Assembly: GCF_001983175.1 (NCBI RefSeq)
Contig: NZ_MNPW01000002.1
Span: forward strand, 310,001-374,000
DNA length: 64,000 nt
Origin: Pseudomonas cedrina subsp. cedrina
GTDB taxonomy: Bacteria > Pseudomonadota > Gammaproteobacteria > Pseudomonadales > Pseudomonadaceae
Reading direction: 5' to 3'
Of the stretch, positions 55,235 through 63,996 are shown one piece after another. The stretch's first letter is position 1. Each line of letters begins with the position of its first letter. Position numbers and translations under genes: made by a program. The notes beneath the pieces were generated by a model. It ran no database searches, was not told the DNA's origin, and worked only from the letters and a program-made list of their open reading frames with translations.

Positions 55235-56149
55235 CTAGAGATCATCCCCATTCAACCACTCCTGGTTCATGGTTTCAGTATCCCCCAGATACTCCAGCAA
55301 CCACGCCATGGCCGGCGACAGCTTGCTCTGCGCCCAAGCCACGCACGACGGGCTGGCCGGGAAGGGGCGCGACAGTTGCAGCGCCACCAGCTCACCGCGC
55401 TCGATCCACGGCAACACCTGATGCGCCGGCGCCATGCCGACACACAGTCCGTCACGCAGGCAGTCAAGCGCGGACGCCCAATTCGGCACCACCAGCCGCC
55501 GCTGGTTATCCAGGGTCCAGGTGTCGCGCTTGGGCAGGTTGCGCGAGGTATCCGTCATGCACAGCGAGGCAAAGGGGCGCAGTTGATCGTCGCTCAGCAA
55601 CCCTTCGGCACTGGCCAGCGGATGCCGCGCACTGACCACGCACAGCCAGTTCAGCAAGCCCATGTCGCGGAAGGTAAAGCGGCTGGCCACCGGCACCGCG
55701 CTGGTGGCGCCGATCACGATGTCGGTGCGTTCATCGGCCAAGGCATCCCACACGCCGTTGTACACCTCGTACTCCAGCAGCAGCTCGACTTCGGGAAACT
55801 GGCGATAGAAATCCAGCACCAGCCGCCGGCAACGTTGAGGTTTGACGATAGAATCCACCGCGACCTTCAACTGGCCACTCCAGCCATTGGCCACCTGCTG
55901 GCACAGGCGCCGGGTGCCGAGCATCTTTTTCATCACGCCGCGGGCTTCGTCGATGAATAGACGGCCGGCAGGCGTCAGCTCCACGTCACGATGCCGTCGC
56001 ACGAACAGCGGCACCGCCAGCCATTCTTCAAGCTGACGCACGGTGTAGCTGATGGCCGACGGCACGCGATGCAGCTCCTGGGCAGCGGCGCTGAAGCTGC
56101 CGTGGCGCGCCACGGCGTCGACCACATCCAGGGAATATTCGGACCACAT
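55235..56149 (-). CDS. punR: LysR-family regulator PunR
   Basis: A 304-residue LysR regulator closely resembling E. coli PunR (YdhB), which activates the purine-nucleoside transporter gene punC in response to purine nucleosides. The N-terminus MWSEYSLDVVDAVARHGSFS and VRQLEEWLAVPLFVRRHRDV are nearly identical to it. The divergent punC gene confirms the assignment. The ATG at 56149 (GAAGG upstream) is preferred to the upstream TTG at 56164. Confidence 0.93.
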   Translation of the reverse strand: MWSEYSLDVVDAVARHGSFSAAAQELHRVPSAISYTVRQLEEWLAVPLFVRRHRDVELTPAGRLFIDEARGVMKKMLGTRRLCQQVANGWSGQLKVAVDSIVKPQRCRRLVLDFYRQFPEVELLLEYEVYNGVWDALADERTDIVIGATSAVPVASRFTFRDMGLLNWLCVVSARHPLASAEGLLSDDQLRPFASLCMTDTSRNLPKRDTWTLDNQRRLVVPNWASALDCLRDGLCVGMAPAHQVLPWIERGELVALQLSRPFPASPSCVAWAQSKLSPAMAWLLEYLGDTETMNQEWLNGDDL

Positions 56150-56271
56150 GCTGGCTGCCTTCAAATTTGTTGATAGGAGTGTCCAATTATTATCGCTTCA
56201 CAGCAAAACTGTCAGCTTCATAATGGGCGCCAGTCAGCAAATAGTTTGATGGCAGGATTAACAAGGCTTCA

Positions 56272-57462
56272 ATGAAAAATTCTTTTGGTTTCACTTGGTA
56301 TCTGGCGGGGCTGAGCATGCTCGGTTATCTCGCCATGGACATGTATTTGCCGGCGTTCGGCGCCATGGGCGAACAGTTGCAGGTTGGCGCCGGCGCGGTG
56401 GGCGCCAGCTTGAGTATTTTCCTCGCCGGTTTTGCGCTCGGGCAATTGTTGTGGGGGCCGTTGTCCGACCGCCTGGGACGCAAGCCAATCCTGCTCGCCG
56501 GCCTTGGTCTGTTTGTGCTGGGGTGCGCGGGGATGTTTTGGGTCGAGACCGCGCCGCAACTGCTGGCATTGCGTTTTGTCCAGGCGATTGGTGTGTGTTC
56601 CGCCGCGGTGAGTTGGCAGGCCTTGGTGATCGACCGCTACCCGGCCGACAAGGCGCATCGCGTGTTTGCCGGCATCATGCCGCTGATGTCGCTGTCGCCG
56701 GCCCTGGCGCCGTTGTTGGGGGCCATGGTGCTGAATCACTTTGGCTGGCAGGCGATCTTCGGCGTCTTGCTCGGGGTATCGCTGCTGTTGCTGCTGCCGA
56801 CAGCCTTCCTGCGCACCCCGCCGAAACGCCGGGCAGAGGAGGGCGAACCTTCGCGCCTGGGTTATGGACAATTGCTGACGTCTCGCGTGTTCACCGGCAA
56901 CGTGATGATCTTCGCCGCGTGCTCGGCCAGTTTCTTCGCCTGGCTGACCGCTTCGCCCTTCATCCTGGGCGACATGGGCTACAGCCCGAATGACATCGGC
57001 CTGAGCTATGTGCTGCCGACCTTGGCGTTCCTGGTGGGCGGCTACAGTTGCCGAAGCGCCCTGCAGCACTGCCAGGGCAAGACGCTGCTGCCGTGGTTGC
57101 TGCTGGCGTACTGCATCAGCATGCTGGCGTTGTACCTGGTCGCGACCTTGAGCGTGCCGACGCTGACCACCCTGCTGATTCCGTTCTGCCTGATGGCGCT
57201 GGTCAACGGTGCCAGTTACCCCATCGTCGTGGCGAATGCGCTGATGCCCTTTGCCGAAAATTCCGGCAAGGCGGCGGCGCTGCAGAACACGTTGCAACTG
57301 GGGCTGTGCTTTCTCAGCAGCTTGCTGGTGTCGTCGATGATCGAGCAGCCGCTGCTGATCACCGTGATCGTGATGCTGGCAACCGCACCCGTGGCTGTGT
57401 TCGGCTATTGGCTGGCGCGGCGCAAAACCGGCAGTCCGGAGCTGGCAACAGCCCCAAAGTGA
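56272..57462 (+). CDS. punC: Purine nucleoside transporter PunC (MFS, Bcr/CflA family)
   Basis: A 396-residue, 12-helix major facilitator matching E. coli PunC (YdhC), which imports purine nucleosides such as adenosine. [37 protein letters not shown] and [17 protein letters not shown] align well. Its 122-bp divergent spacing from punR matches the E. coli locus. Two further purine-uptake genes follow after a REP repeat, which fits a transport module. Confidence 0.92.
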   Translation: MKNSFGFTWYLAGLSMLGYLAMDMYLPAFGAMGEQLQVGAGAVGASLSIFLAGFALGQLLWGPLSDRLGRKPILLAGLGLFVLGCAGMFWVETAPQLLALRFVQAIGVCSAAVSWQALVIDRYPADKAHRVFAGIMPLMSLSPALAPLLGAMVLNHFGWQAIFGVLLGVSLLLLLPTAFLRTPPKRRAEEGEPSRLGYGQLLTSRVFTGNVMIFAACSASFFAWLTASPFILGDMGYSPNDIGLSYVLPTLAFLVGGYSCRSALQHCQGKTLLPWLLLAYCISMLALYLVATLSVPTLTTLLIPFCLMALVNGASYPIVVANALMPFAENSGKAAALQNTLQLGLCFLSSLLVSSMIEQPLLITVIVMLATAPVAVFGYWLARRKTGSPELATAPK

Positions 57463-57476
57463 CAATGCGTTCAAGA

Positions 57477-57565
57477 CTGTGGGAGCTGGCTTGCCTGCGA
57501 TGCAGACACCTCGGTGTATCGGGAGTACCGAGGTGATGCTATCGCAGGCAAGCCAGCTCCCACAG
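57477..57565. repeat. REP-type inverted repeat with inner hairpin
   Basis: Arms of the GCTGGCTTGCCTGCGAT class at both ends, with CACCTCGGT/ACCGAGGTG pairing in the centre, so the whole can fold as a long stem. It lies between convergent punC and the channel gene. Confidence 0.9.
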
Positions 57566-57590
57566 TTTTATCCAGATTTCTTCAGGGGTA

Positions 57591-58424
57591 TCAAAAGGTG
57601 ATTTCCATATTCACCGTCGGCGTTGATGTACGGCTGCCCCGGCCGCCGTCCACGCCGAACTTGTTATGCCAGTACTCATAACCCACGCCCAGGTACAGGT
57701 TCGGCTTCACGCTTTTGCCCGGGCGTACCGCCACCATCAGCGCCGTGCGCATCAACGCTTCCGGCGCGGTATCGCGGCCGTGGTAGTCCTCGCCTTTTTT
57801 CCCGACGTAGTTGATAAACCCCTGGAATTTCGCCGCATGGTTGGCGACTTCGAACGGGCGCATCCAGGTCAGGTTGAGCATGTAAGTGTCGTCGAAGGTG
57901 TGGTTCGTCTCCTGCGCGCCAGGGATACCGGTGTGGTTCCTTTCCTTGTAGTACATCAGGCTCAGGTCCAGCACGCCGACGGTATTGAACTTCAAGGTCG
58001 GGCCGATCACCAGCGCGCGCTTTTTCGCTGAAGCGAAGTTGTTGTTGCGGTTGGCGTCAAACCCCAGGGTGAGCGCGTAATCCTTGACCAGGCCGCTGCC
58101 CAGCGGCACATCGAACACCCGCGATGCATACAGCTGGTGGCGATACACCGCGTAGACCTCGCTCCCGCCCCGGTCAGTGCCCTTGCGCGGGTCGCGGCTG
58201 TCGGACAGAAACACATCGAGGTTGAGGAAGTTGCTGCCATACCGGTAGCCGCTGGCGTGGGTAACGCTGTAGATGCGCTTGCTGAATGCGTCGGGGTTAT
58301 TCGGATTGGTGAACTGCTGTCCGTAGCGAAAACCTACGCTGTTGTTCATCCACTCCACCGCGACGGCCTCCCCACCGCCGAGCAAGGTGAGTGCAACGGT
58401 GGCTCCCTGTAGTGCCTTTTTCAT
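57591..58424 (-). CDS. Outer membrane nucleoside channel, Tsx/OmpK family
   Basis: A 277-residue outer membrane beta-barrel with a signal peptide (MKKALQGATVALTLLGGGEAVA). The NNSVGFRYGQQFTNP start and the C-terminal TVNMEITF with terminal Phe are typical of the OmpK/Tsx family of nucleoside-specific channels. Its place between punC and an NCS2 permease supports nucleoside or nucleobase uptake across the outer membrane. The ATG at 58424 gives the signal peptide; the frame extends to 58526. It is divergent from the permease. Confidence 0.85.
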   Translation of the reverse strand: MKKALQGATVALTLLGGGEAVAVEWMNNSVGFRYGQQFTNPNNPDAFSKRIYSVTHASGYRYGSNFLNLDVFLSDSRDPRKGTDRGGSEVYAVYRHQLYASRVFDVPLGSGLVKDYALTLGFDANRNNNFASAKKRALVIGPTLKFNTVGVLDLSLMYYKERNHTGIPGAQETNHTFDDTYMLNLTWMRPFEVANHAAKFQGFINYVGKKGEDYHGRDTAPEALMRTALMVAVRPGKSVKPNLYLGVGYEYWHNKFGVDGGRGSRTSTPTVNMEITF

Positions 58425-58504
58425 TGTTCTAGTCCTTTGGCGTTCTGGCTCATTACGGCCGAATTGTTTTTGTAACGCCGATGGAGGGTATCTTGTCCGA
58501 TAGA

Positions 58505-58514
58505 TTGTATACAA
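58505..58514. promoter_or_regulatory. Candidate operator TTGTATACAA
   Basis: Perfect 10-bp palindrome in the shared region between the channel and permease genes. A degenerate copy TTGCATACAG lies at 58539-58548, 34 bp along. The sequence resembles GntR/FCD-type operators, but the binding protein is unknown. Confidence 0.6.
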
Positions 58515-58581
58515 CTCTATGGACATCCAGTCCTAACATTGCATACAGTGGCCGCACAACAAAAACAGAGAACCCCTCACC

Positions 58582-60084
58582 ATGACTAACCCGAAGGCGT
58601 CACCGCAGCGGCCAGAAGATGAGAATCTCGGCGTCGCCGCCAACATGGCTTACGGCCTGCAACATGTACTCACCATGTACGGCGGCATCGTCGCGGTACC
58701 GTTGATCGTCGGTCAGGCGGCCGGGTTGTCGCCGGCGGACATCGGCCTGCTGATCGCCGCGTCGTTGTTTGCCGGTGGCCTGGCCACGCTGTTGCAGACC
58801 CTTGGCCTGCCGTTCTTTGGTTGTCAGTTGCCGCTGGTGCAGGGCGTGTCGTTTGCCGGTGTGGCAACCATGGTGGCGATTGTCGGCAGTGATGGCGCCG
58901 GCGGCGTGCCGGCGATTCTCGGGGCGGTGATGGCCGCGTCGTTCATCGGGTTGCTGATAACCCCGGTGTTTTCACGAATTACCAAGTTCTTCCCACCGCT
59001 GGTGACGGGTATCGTGATCACCACCATCGGCCTGACCCTGATGCCGGTCGCGGCGCGCTGGGCCATGGGCGGCAACAGCCGCGCCGCGGATTTCGGCAGT
59101 ATGTCCAATATCGGCCTGGCGGCGTTGACCCTGGTGCTGGTGCTGCTGCTGAGCAAGATCGGCAGCGCGACCATCTCGCGCCTGTCGATCCTGCTGGCGA
59201 TGGTGATCGGCACGCTGATTGCGGTGTTCCTCGGCATGGCGGACTTCTCCGGCGTGACCCAAGGGCCGATGTTCGGTTTCCCGGCCCCGTTCCATTTCGG
59301 CATGCCCACATTTCATCTGGCCGCGATCATTTCCATGTGCATCGTGGTGATGGTGACCTTGGTCGAGACCTCGGCCGATATTCTGGCGGTGGGTGAAATC
59401 ATCGACACCAAGGTCGATTCCAAACGCCTGGGGAATGGCCTGCGCGCCGACATGCTGTCGAGCATGTTTGCGCCGATCTTCGGTTCGTTCACGCAGAGCG
59501 CGTTTGCGCAGAACGTCGGCCTGGTGGCGGTCACCGGGGTGAAGAGCCGCTTTGTGGTGGCCACGGGCGGGCTGTTCCTGGTGATCCTCGGCTTGTTGCC
59601 GTTCATGGGGCGAGTGATCGCGGCAGTACCCACGTCGGTACTGGGCGGCGCCGGGATCGTGCTGTTCGGCACCGTGGCCGCCAGCGGTATCCGCACGCTG
59701 TCGAAGGTGGATTACCGTAACAACATGAACCTGATCATCGTCGCCACTTCCATTGGTTTCGGCATGATCCCGATCGCCGCGCCGAGCTTCTATGATCAAT
59801 TCCCGAGCTGGTTCGCGACCATCTTCCACTCGGGGATCAGTTCGTCGGCGATCATGGCGATCCTGCTGAACCTGGCGTTCAACCACTTCACCGCCGGCAA
59901 CTCGGACCAGCAGTCGGTGTTCGTGGCCGGGACGGAGCGCAGTTTGTGCTTCCACGATGTGGCGGCGCTGCGTGATGGGGATTACTTCAGGGGCGGCAAG
60001 TTGTTTGATGCCGAAGGCAAGGAGATTCCGTTGCTGGCCGATGCGCCAAGGAAAACATCCAAGCCTGAGACCACTGAGGTCTAG
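58582..60084 (+). CDS. NCS2-family purine/xanthine permease
   Basis: A 500-residue nucleobase:cation symporter-2 permease. The start NMAYGLQHVLTMYGGIVAVPLIVG and FFGCQLPLVQGVSFAGVATMVAI are typical of xanthine/uric-acid permeases, as is VETSADILAVGEI. It has about 12-14 membrane segments. With the divergent Tsx-like channel and PunC it supports purine scavenging. Which purine it carries cannot be decided from sequence alone. A ribosome binding site AGAGAACCCC precedes the ATG. Confidence 0.9.
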   Translation: MTNPKASPQRPEDENLGVAANMAYGLQHVLTMYGGIVAVPLIVGQAAGLSPADIGLLIAASLFAGGLATLLQTLGLPFFGCQLPLVQGVSFAGVATMVAIVGSDGAGGVPAILGAVMAASFIGLLITPVFSRITKFFPPLVTGIVITTIGLTLMPVAARWAMGGNSRAADFGSMSNIGLAALTLVLVLLLSKIGSATISRLSILLAMVIGTLIAVFLGMADFSGVTQGPMFGFPAPFHFGMPTFHLAAIISMCIVVMVTLVETSADILAVGEIIDTKVDSKRLGNGLRADMLSSMFAPIFGSFTQSAFAQNVGLVAVTGVKSRFVVATGGLFLVILGLLPFMGRVIAAVPTSVLGGAGIVLFGTVAASGIRTLSKVDYRNNMNLIIVATSIGFGMIPIAAPSFYDQFPSWFATIFHSGISSSAIMAILLNLAFNHFTAGNSDQQSVFVAGTERSLCFHDVAALRDGDYFRGGKLFDAEGKEIPLLADAPRKTSKPETTEV

Positions 60085-60101
60085 AGTTGCACTGGGTCTA
60101 A

Positions 60102-60174
60102 CTGTGGGAGCTGGCTTGCCTGCGATTACGATAGTGAATTCACCGCCGCTATCGCAGGCAAGCCAGCTCCCACA
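60102..60174. repeat. REP-type inverted repeat (GCTGGCTTGCCTGCGAT class)
   Basis: 24-bp arms (60103-60126 and 60151-60174) are perfectly complementary. It lies between convergent genes. Confidence 0.9.
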
Positions 60175-60183
60175 TTTTGGATC

Positions 60184-61116
60184 TCAGCCGGCCTTTAGGG
60201 CGGTGTACGAAGCTGAACACACCTCATCCAGAAACTTCACCACCGTCCCCATGCACGCCTGGCGCTCTTCCACATGGGGCATGTGGCTGGAGTCTTCAAA
60301 CAGCGCCCAGCGCACATCGGCGATTTCATCCAGGAACGGCTTGACCACCAACGGCGTGGCCTCGTCGTGCCGGCCGGAAATGACCAGGGTCGGTACCTTG
60401 ATCGCCGACAACCGGCCCGTCGATTTCCAGTCCTTCAAGCTGCCGATCACGTGGAACTCGGTGGGCCCGCTCATGGCGTGGTACACCGTCGGGTCCGAGT
60501 CGACCTGGGCGAATGTGCGCGCGACCTCTTCTGGCCACGGGTTGACCCGGCACACGTGATGGTCATAGAACACCCGCGAGGCGGCGAGGTAGTCCGGGTC
60601 TTGGTAAGTGCCGGCGGCTTCGTGCTTGAGCAGGGTTTCATGCACACCCTGGGGCAACAATTTGCGCAGACGCTCAGCTTCACTGACCCAGGTGCGCATG
60701 CAGGTCGGCGAATTGGCCGGGATGAAGGCACGCAGGCCCTTGGGCTGCAGCATGGCGTGCTCACTGCCGAGCATGCCGCCCCAGGACTGGCCGAGGATCG
60801 CGTAGTTGTCGCTGATCTGCAGGTGGTCCAGCAGGTTGTCCAATTCGGCGAGGAACAGCCCCACGGTCCAGAAGGATGGGTCTTTTTCCGGCAAGTGGGT
60901 CGAGCGGCCGTTGCCGATCTGGTCGTAATGGATCACGGCGTGGCCGCTGGCGGCGACATCCTTGAACGCATCAACATAATCATGGGTGCAGCCGGGGCCG
61001 CCGTGGATAACCACCAGGGGCGTGCGGCCGCTGCAGAGGTCGCCGGTGATGCGGTACCAGGTCTGGTAGGCGCCAAACGCCGCATACCCTTCGCGGATTT
61101 TTTCGATGAATTCCAT
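60184..61116 (-). CDS. Proline-iminopeptidase-family hydrolase, copy 1 (PipA-like)
   Basis: A 310-residue alpha/beta hydrolase of the proline iminopeptidase/amino-acid amidase family. The oxyanion motif is [13 protein letters not shown], and the catalytic triad is Ser in GQSWGG, Asp in SGRHDEAT and His in SSHMPHV. It has no signal peptide. The next gene upstream on the same strand is the LuxR-type regulator, and a lux-box-like dyad lies 62 bp before the ATG at 61116. PipR-type loci encode such a hydrolase next to the regulator. The frame extends to 61152 but lacks family similarity there. Confidence 0.85.
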   Translation of the reverse strand: MEFIEKIREGYAAFGAYQTWYRITGDLCSGRTPLVVIHGGPGCTHDYVDAFKDVAASGHAVIHYDQIGNGRSTHLPEKDPSFWTVGLFLAELDNLLDHLQISDNYAILGQSWGGMLGSEHAMLQPKGLRAFIPANSPTCMRTWVSEAERLRKLLPQGVHETLLKHEAAGTYQDPDYLAASRVFYDHHVCRVNPWPEEVARTFAQVDSDPTVYHAMSGPTEFHVIGSLKDWKSTGRLSAIKVPTLVISGRHDEATPLVVKPFLDEIADVRWALFEDSSHMPHVEERQACMGTVVKFLDEVCSASYTALKAG

Positions 61117-61177
61117 TTCGTGCCCTGCTCTGAAAAATAGGATCAGGCACACGATAATGCGTGGCAGACATTCAGGT

Positions 61178-61197
61178 AACTAGCAAAACAGCTAGGT
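61178..61197 (-). promoter_or_regulatory. lux-box-like dyad upstream of the first hydrolase
   Basis: On the minus strand ACCTAGCTGTTTTGCTAGTT is a 20-bp near-palindrome: ACCTA-N10-TAGTT. It ends 62 bp upstream of the hydrolase ATG. It shares ACCTA and TGCTAG at the same positions with the dyad at 62055. Confidence 0.65.
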
Positions 61198-61209
61198 TTT
61201 GCCGCCGGG

Positions 61210-61995
61210 TCAGTCTTCAAGCAGGCGGTAATGCGTGGCGCGCACCACGGCCTGCACGCGATTCTTGGCCCCCAGCTTGTGCATCGCCGAGGCCAGGTGC
61301 AGGGTGACCACCGCCAGTGAGCGGCTCAATTGCGTGGCGATTTCGGCGGCGGTCAGGCCGTCGGCGGCCCATTTGAGGCACTCGCGCTCGCGTTTGGTCA
61401 GGTGGATATGCGGGTAGGTGCGCAGCTCTTTGCTGAACAGCGGGTAGGCCGCTTCCTGCAAGGCATGGGAAATCAGGCTGAAATCCGACAGGGTGTGCTG
61501 CGCATCCTGCAATACGTTGCCGGCCTTGCCGGTACGCAGGCCGGTCAGCGAGGCGAAGCCGCCACGGGGCAGGTGGATCGGCACGCTGACGCCGCAGGTC
61601 AATTGCTGGTCGTGCAGGTAGGAAGAGACCGGCGCGTGGCAGGGGTCGATGATCCGCTGCAAAGGCGTGTCGACCTTGACGTCATAGGACCACACAAAGG
61701 GTGACACCGTGCTCAGGGCCAGATGTTGCACCGGATCAATCTGGTAGAACCCCTTGCTGCACCACAAGGCATGCCAGTCTGGCGGGGTGTTGCGCAGTTC
61801 GAGCACCGAAGGGGTGATCAATGCACCATCCTGGTCGATGGGCACCGGGCTGTAGTCATACACCAGTGCATCGAAGCCCAACTGCTGGGCGAGGATAAAC
61901 GTATTGTCCATCTGCTCGTCCAGGCTCCTGCCCGGCATCAGACGGTGGTTTAAGGCAGTCAGCTTGGCCAGCATCCGTTCTGCTCCCGAATTCAT
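61210..61995 (-). CDS. LuxR-type solo regulator, PipR/OryR-like
   Basis: A 261-residue LuxR-type regulator with an N-terminal autoinducer-binding domain and a C-terminal helix-turn-helix (LTKRERECLKWAADGLTAAEIA). Of the conserved ligand-pocket residues, Trp74, Asp87-Pro88, Trp102 and Gly135 are kept, but the Tyr four residues after the first Trp is Trp78. A Trp at that place is typical of plant-associated LuxR solos (OryR, PsoR, PipR) that respond to plant compounds, not to acyl-homoserine lactones. No luxI gene is near. The ATG at 61995 is chosen over an upstream GTG at 62028. Confidence 0.82.
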   Translation of the reverse strand: MNSGAERMLAKLTALNHRLMPGRSLDEQMDNTFILAQQLGFDALVYDYSPVPIDQDGALITPSVLELRNTPPDWHALWCSKGFYQIDPVQHLALSTVSPFVWSYDVKVDTPLQRIIDPCHAPVSSYLHDQQLTCGVSVPIHLPRGGFASLTGLRTGKAGNVLQDAQHTLSDFSLISHALQEAAYPLFSKELRTYPHIHLTKRERECLKWAADGLTAAEIATQLSRSLAVVTLHLASAMHKLGAKNRVQAVVRATHYRLLED

Positions 61996-62054
61996 TTGAA
62001 TCTCGACTTGCTGCAAGTAGAATGCCACGCCCCGGCGAAGGACTGCCAGGCCAA

Positions 62055-62074
62055 ACCTATAAGAAATGCTAGGT
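62055..62074 (+). promoter_or_regulatory. lux-box-like dyad upstream of the second hydrolase
   Basis: ACCTATAAGAAATGCTAGGT is a 20-bp dyad with perfect ACCTA/TAGGT ends and N10 centre (one more base pair outside). It lies 83 bp before the hydrolase ATG and 59 bp upstream of the divergent regulator start. Confidence 0.75.
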
Positions 62075-62157
62075 TATGGACGCGCGGCATCCTCGGTAGT
62101 GTTGGCCTGATAAACGGCCGCTACCTGCCAGGCCGACACTACACAAGGAATGTATGC

Positions 62158-63045
62158 ATGTGGCGTGAAATTGCCCCCGACCAGCAGTACAGCGTGCAAG
62201 TCGATGGCCATGAGCTCGTGGTCTACAGCTTTGGCCAGGGCGACGAGGTGCTGCTGTGCCTCAACGGCGGGCCTGGGCTGCCGTGTGACTACTTGCGCGA
62301 CGCCCATGGCTGGCTCAAAGACCATAACCTGCGAGTGGTTGCATTCGACCAGCTTGGCACGGGCGCTTCAGCCAGACCCACCGACGTTTCGTTGTGGGAA
62401 ATCGGCCGTTATGTCGAAGAAGTCGAAACCGTGCGCCAGGCCCTGGGCCTGGGGCGTGTGCATTTGCTCGGGCATTCCTGGGGCGGCTGGCTCGGAATCG
62501 AATACGCCATCCATTACCCCGATGCGCTGAAAAGCCTGATCCTGGCAAACACCGTCGGTGATATTCCGCACCTGTCCCGGGAACTGGAGCGCCTTCGCGG
62601 CGCCCTCGGCAGCGAAACCGTGGCGATGATGCAGCGCCACGAAGCCATGGGCACCCTCGACCATCCGCAATACCAGGCCGCAATCACCTTGCTCAACTAT
62701 CGCCACGTGTGCCGCCTCGACGAATGGCCCGAGCCGGTCAAGCGTTCCCTGGGCGACTGGAACATGGGCCCCTACGAAACCATGCAGGGACCCAACGAAT
62801 TCCTCTACATCGGCAACCTCAAGGACTGGAACCGTCTCGACGAAATGGCAGCGTTCAAGATGCCGATCCTGATCACCACCGGCCAGCACGACGAACTCAC
62901 CCCGGCCTGCGCCCTGCGCATGAAGCTTTCGGCCACACACGCTGAACTGCACGTATTTCCCAACAGCAGCCATATGCCCTTTTATGAGGAACCCCAGGCG
63001 TATTTCCCTGTGTTGTTGGACTTCCTCGCGCGTCATCGAGGCTGA
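62158..63045 (+). CDS. Proline-iminopeptidase-family hydrolase, copy 2
   Basis: A 295-residue alpha/beta hydrolase of the same family as copy 1. CLNGGPGLPCDYL is the oxyanion region, Ser is in GHSWGGWLG, Asp in TGQHDELTP and His in SSHMPFYEE. Copies 1 and 2 differ in many positions, so they are old paralogues and may have different substrates. The ATG at 62158 follows AAGGAATGTATGC. The ABC permease begins 3 bp after its stop, so it heads an operon. Confidence 0.85.
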   Translation: MWREIAPDQQYSVQVDGHELVVYSFGQGDEVLLCLNGGPGLPCDYLRDAHGWLKDHNLRVVAFDQLGTGASARPTDVSLWEIGRYVEEVETVRQALGLGRVHLLGHSWGGWLGIEYAIHYPDALKSLILANTVGDIPHLSRELERLRGALGSETVAMMQRHEAMGTLDHPQYQAAITLLNYRHVCRLDEWPEPVKRSLGDWNMGPYETMQGPNEFLYIGNLKDWNRLDEMAAFKMPILITTGQHDELTPACALRMKLSATHAELHVFPNSSHMPFYEEPQAYFPVLLDFLARHRG

Positions 63046-63048
63046 CGA

Positions 63049-63996
63049 ATGAACCTGGCGCGCTATCGTTTTGTGCTGTCCCGGCCGCTGCAATTGCTGC
63101 CGGTGCTGCTGGGCATCAGCCTGATCACCTTTGTGCTGGTGCGCTCGATTCCCGGCGACCCGGCCCGGGCGCTGCTCGGCTCGCGCAGCACGCCGGATGC
63201 CTTGCTGAAGATCCGCGCCCAGTACGGCCTCGACCAGCCGTTGTGGCTGCAATATTTTTACTTCCTGAAAAACCTGCTCAAGGGCGACCTGGGCCAATCG
63301 CTGCTATACAAGGTCGACGCCCTCAAGCTGATCGTCACCCGCATCGAGCCCACCCTGGTACTGGTGCTGGGCAGCGTGGTGCTGGCGCTGCTGATCGCGG
63401 TGCCGCTGGCGACCGCGGCCGCGCGCAACAAGGGCGGTTGGGCAGATAACCTGATCCGCGTGTTCACCACGGTCGGCCTGGGCATGCCGGCGTTCTGGCT
63501 GGGCCTGATGCTGATCCTGTTGCTGAGCGTGCAGTGGGGGCTGTTTCCGGTTTCCGGTTACGGCCGCACCTGGCTGGACAAGGCGCACCATATGGTGCTG
63601 CCGTGCCTGACCATTGCCCTGGCGCTGTCGGCGGTGCTGGTGCGCAACCTGCGCGCGAGCATGTTGATGGAATTGCAGGCCGACCACGTCACCGCCGCCC
63701 GCGCGCGTGGGCTGTCGGAAGCCGCGGTGTTTCGCCGGCATGTGTTGCCCAATTCATTGGTGCCGGCGGTCAACCTGCTGGCGGTGAATATCGGCTGGCT
63801 GATCAGCGGCACGGTGGTGATCGAAAGCCTGTTCGCCATTCCCGGCATCGGCCAACTGCTGGTGCGCGGCATTTTTACCCGCGACTACATGGTAGTGCAG
63901 GGCGTGGCCATGGTGCTGGCCTGCGCGACGGTGGTGGTCAACTTTATCGCCGACGTGGTGACGGTGGCCCTTGACCCGCGAGTGAAGATGCAATGA
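63049..63996 (+). CDS. Peptide-type ABC transporter permease (DppB-like)
   Basis: A 315-residue inner-membrane permease of the dipeptide/oligopeptide ABC importer family. Six membrane segments, starting LLPVLLGISLITFVLVRSIPGDPARALLG, and the EAA loop near TAARARGLSEAAVFRRHVLPN are the family features. It follows the second hydrolase by 3 bp in the same operon. Peptide importers next to PipR-type regulators are thought to bring the plant signal or peptides into the cell. Confidence 0.92.
   Translation: MNLARYRFVLSRPLQLLPVLLGISLITFVLVRSIPGDPARALLGSRSTPDALLKIRAQYGLDQPLWLQYFYFLKNLLKGDLGQSLLYKVDALKLIVTRIEPTLVLVLGSVVLALLIAVPLATAAARNKGGWADNLIRVFTTVGLGMPAFWLGLMLILLLSVQWGLFPVSGYGRTWLDKAHHMVLPCLTIALALSAVLVRNLRASMLMELQADHVTAARARGLSEAAVFRRHVLPNSLVPAVNLLAVNIGWLISGTVVIESLFAIPGIGQLLVRGIFTRDYMVVQGVAMVLACATVVVNFIADVVTVALDPRVKMQ

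Noticed and set aside
11394..60174. Repeated GTGGGAGC... sequences considered as a CRISPR array
   Set aside because: The units are scattered as single inverted pairs between genes, without regular spacers or cas genes.
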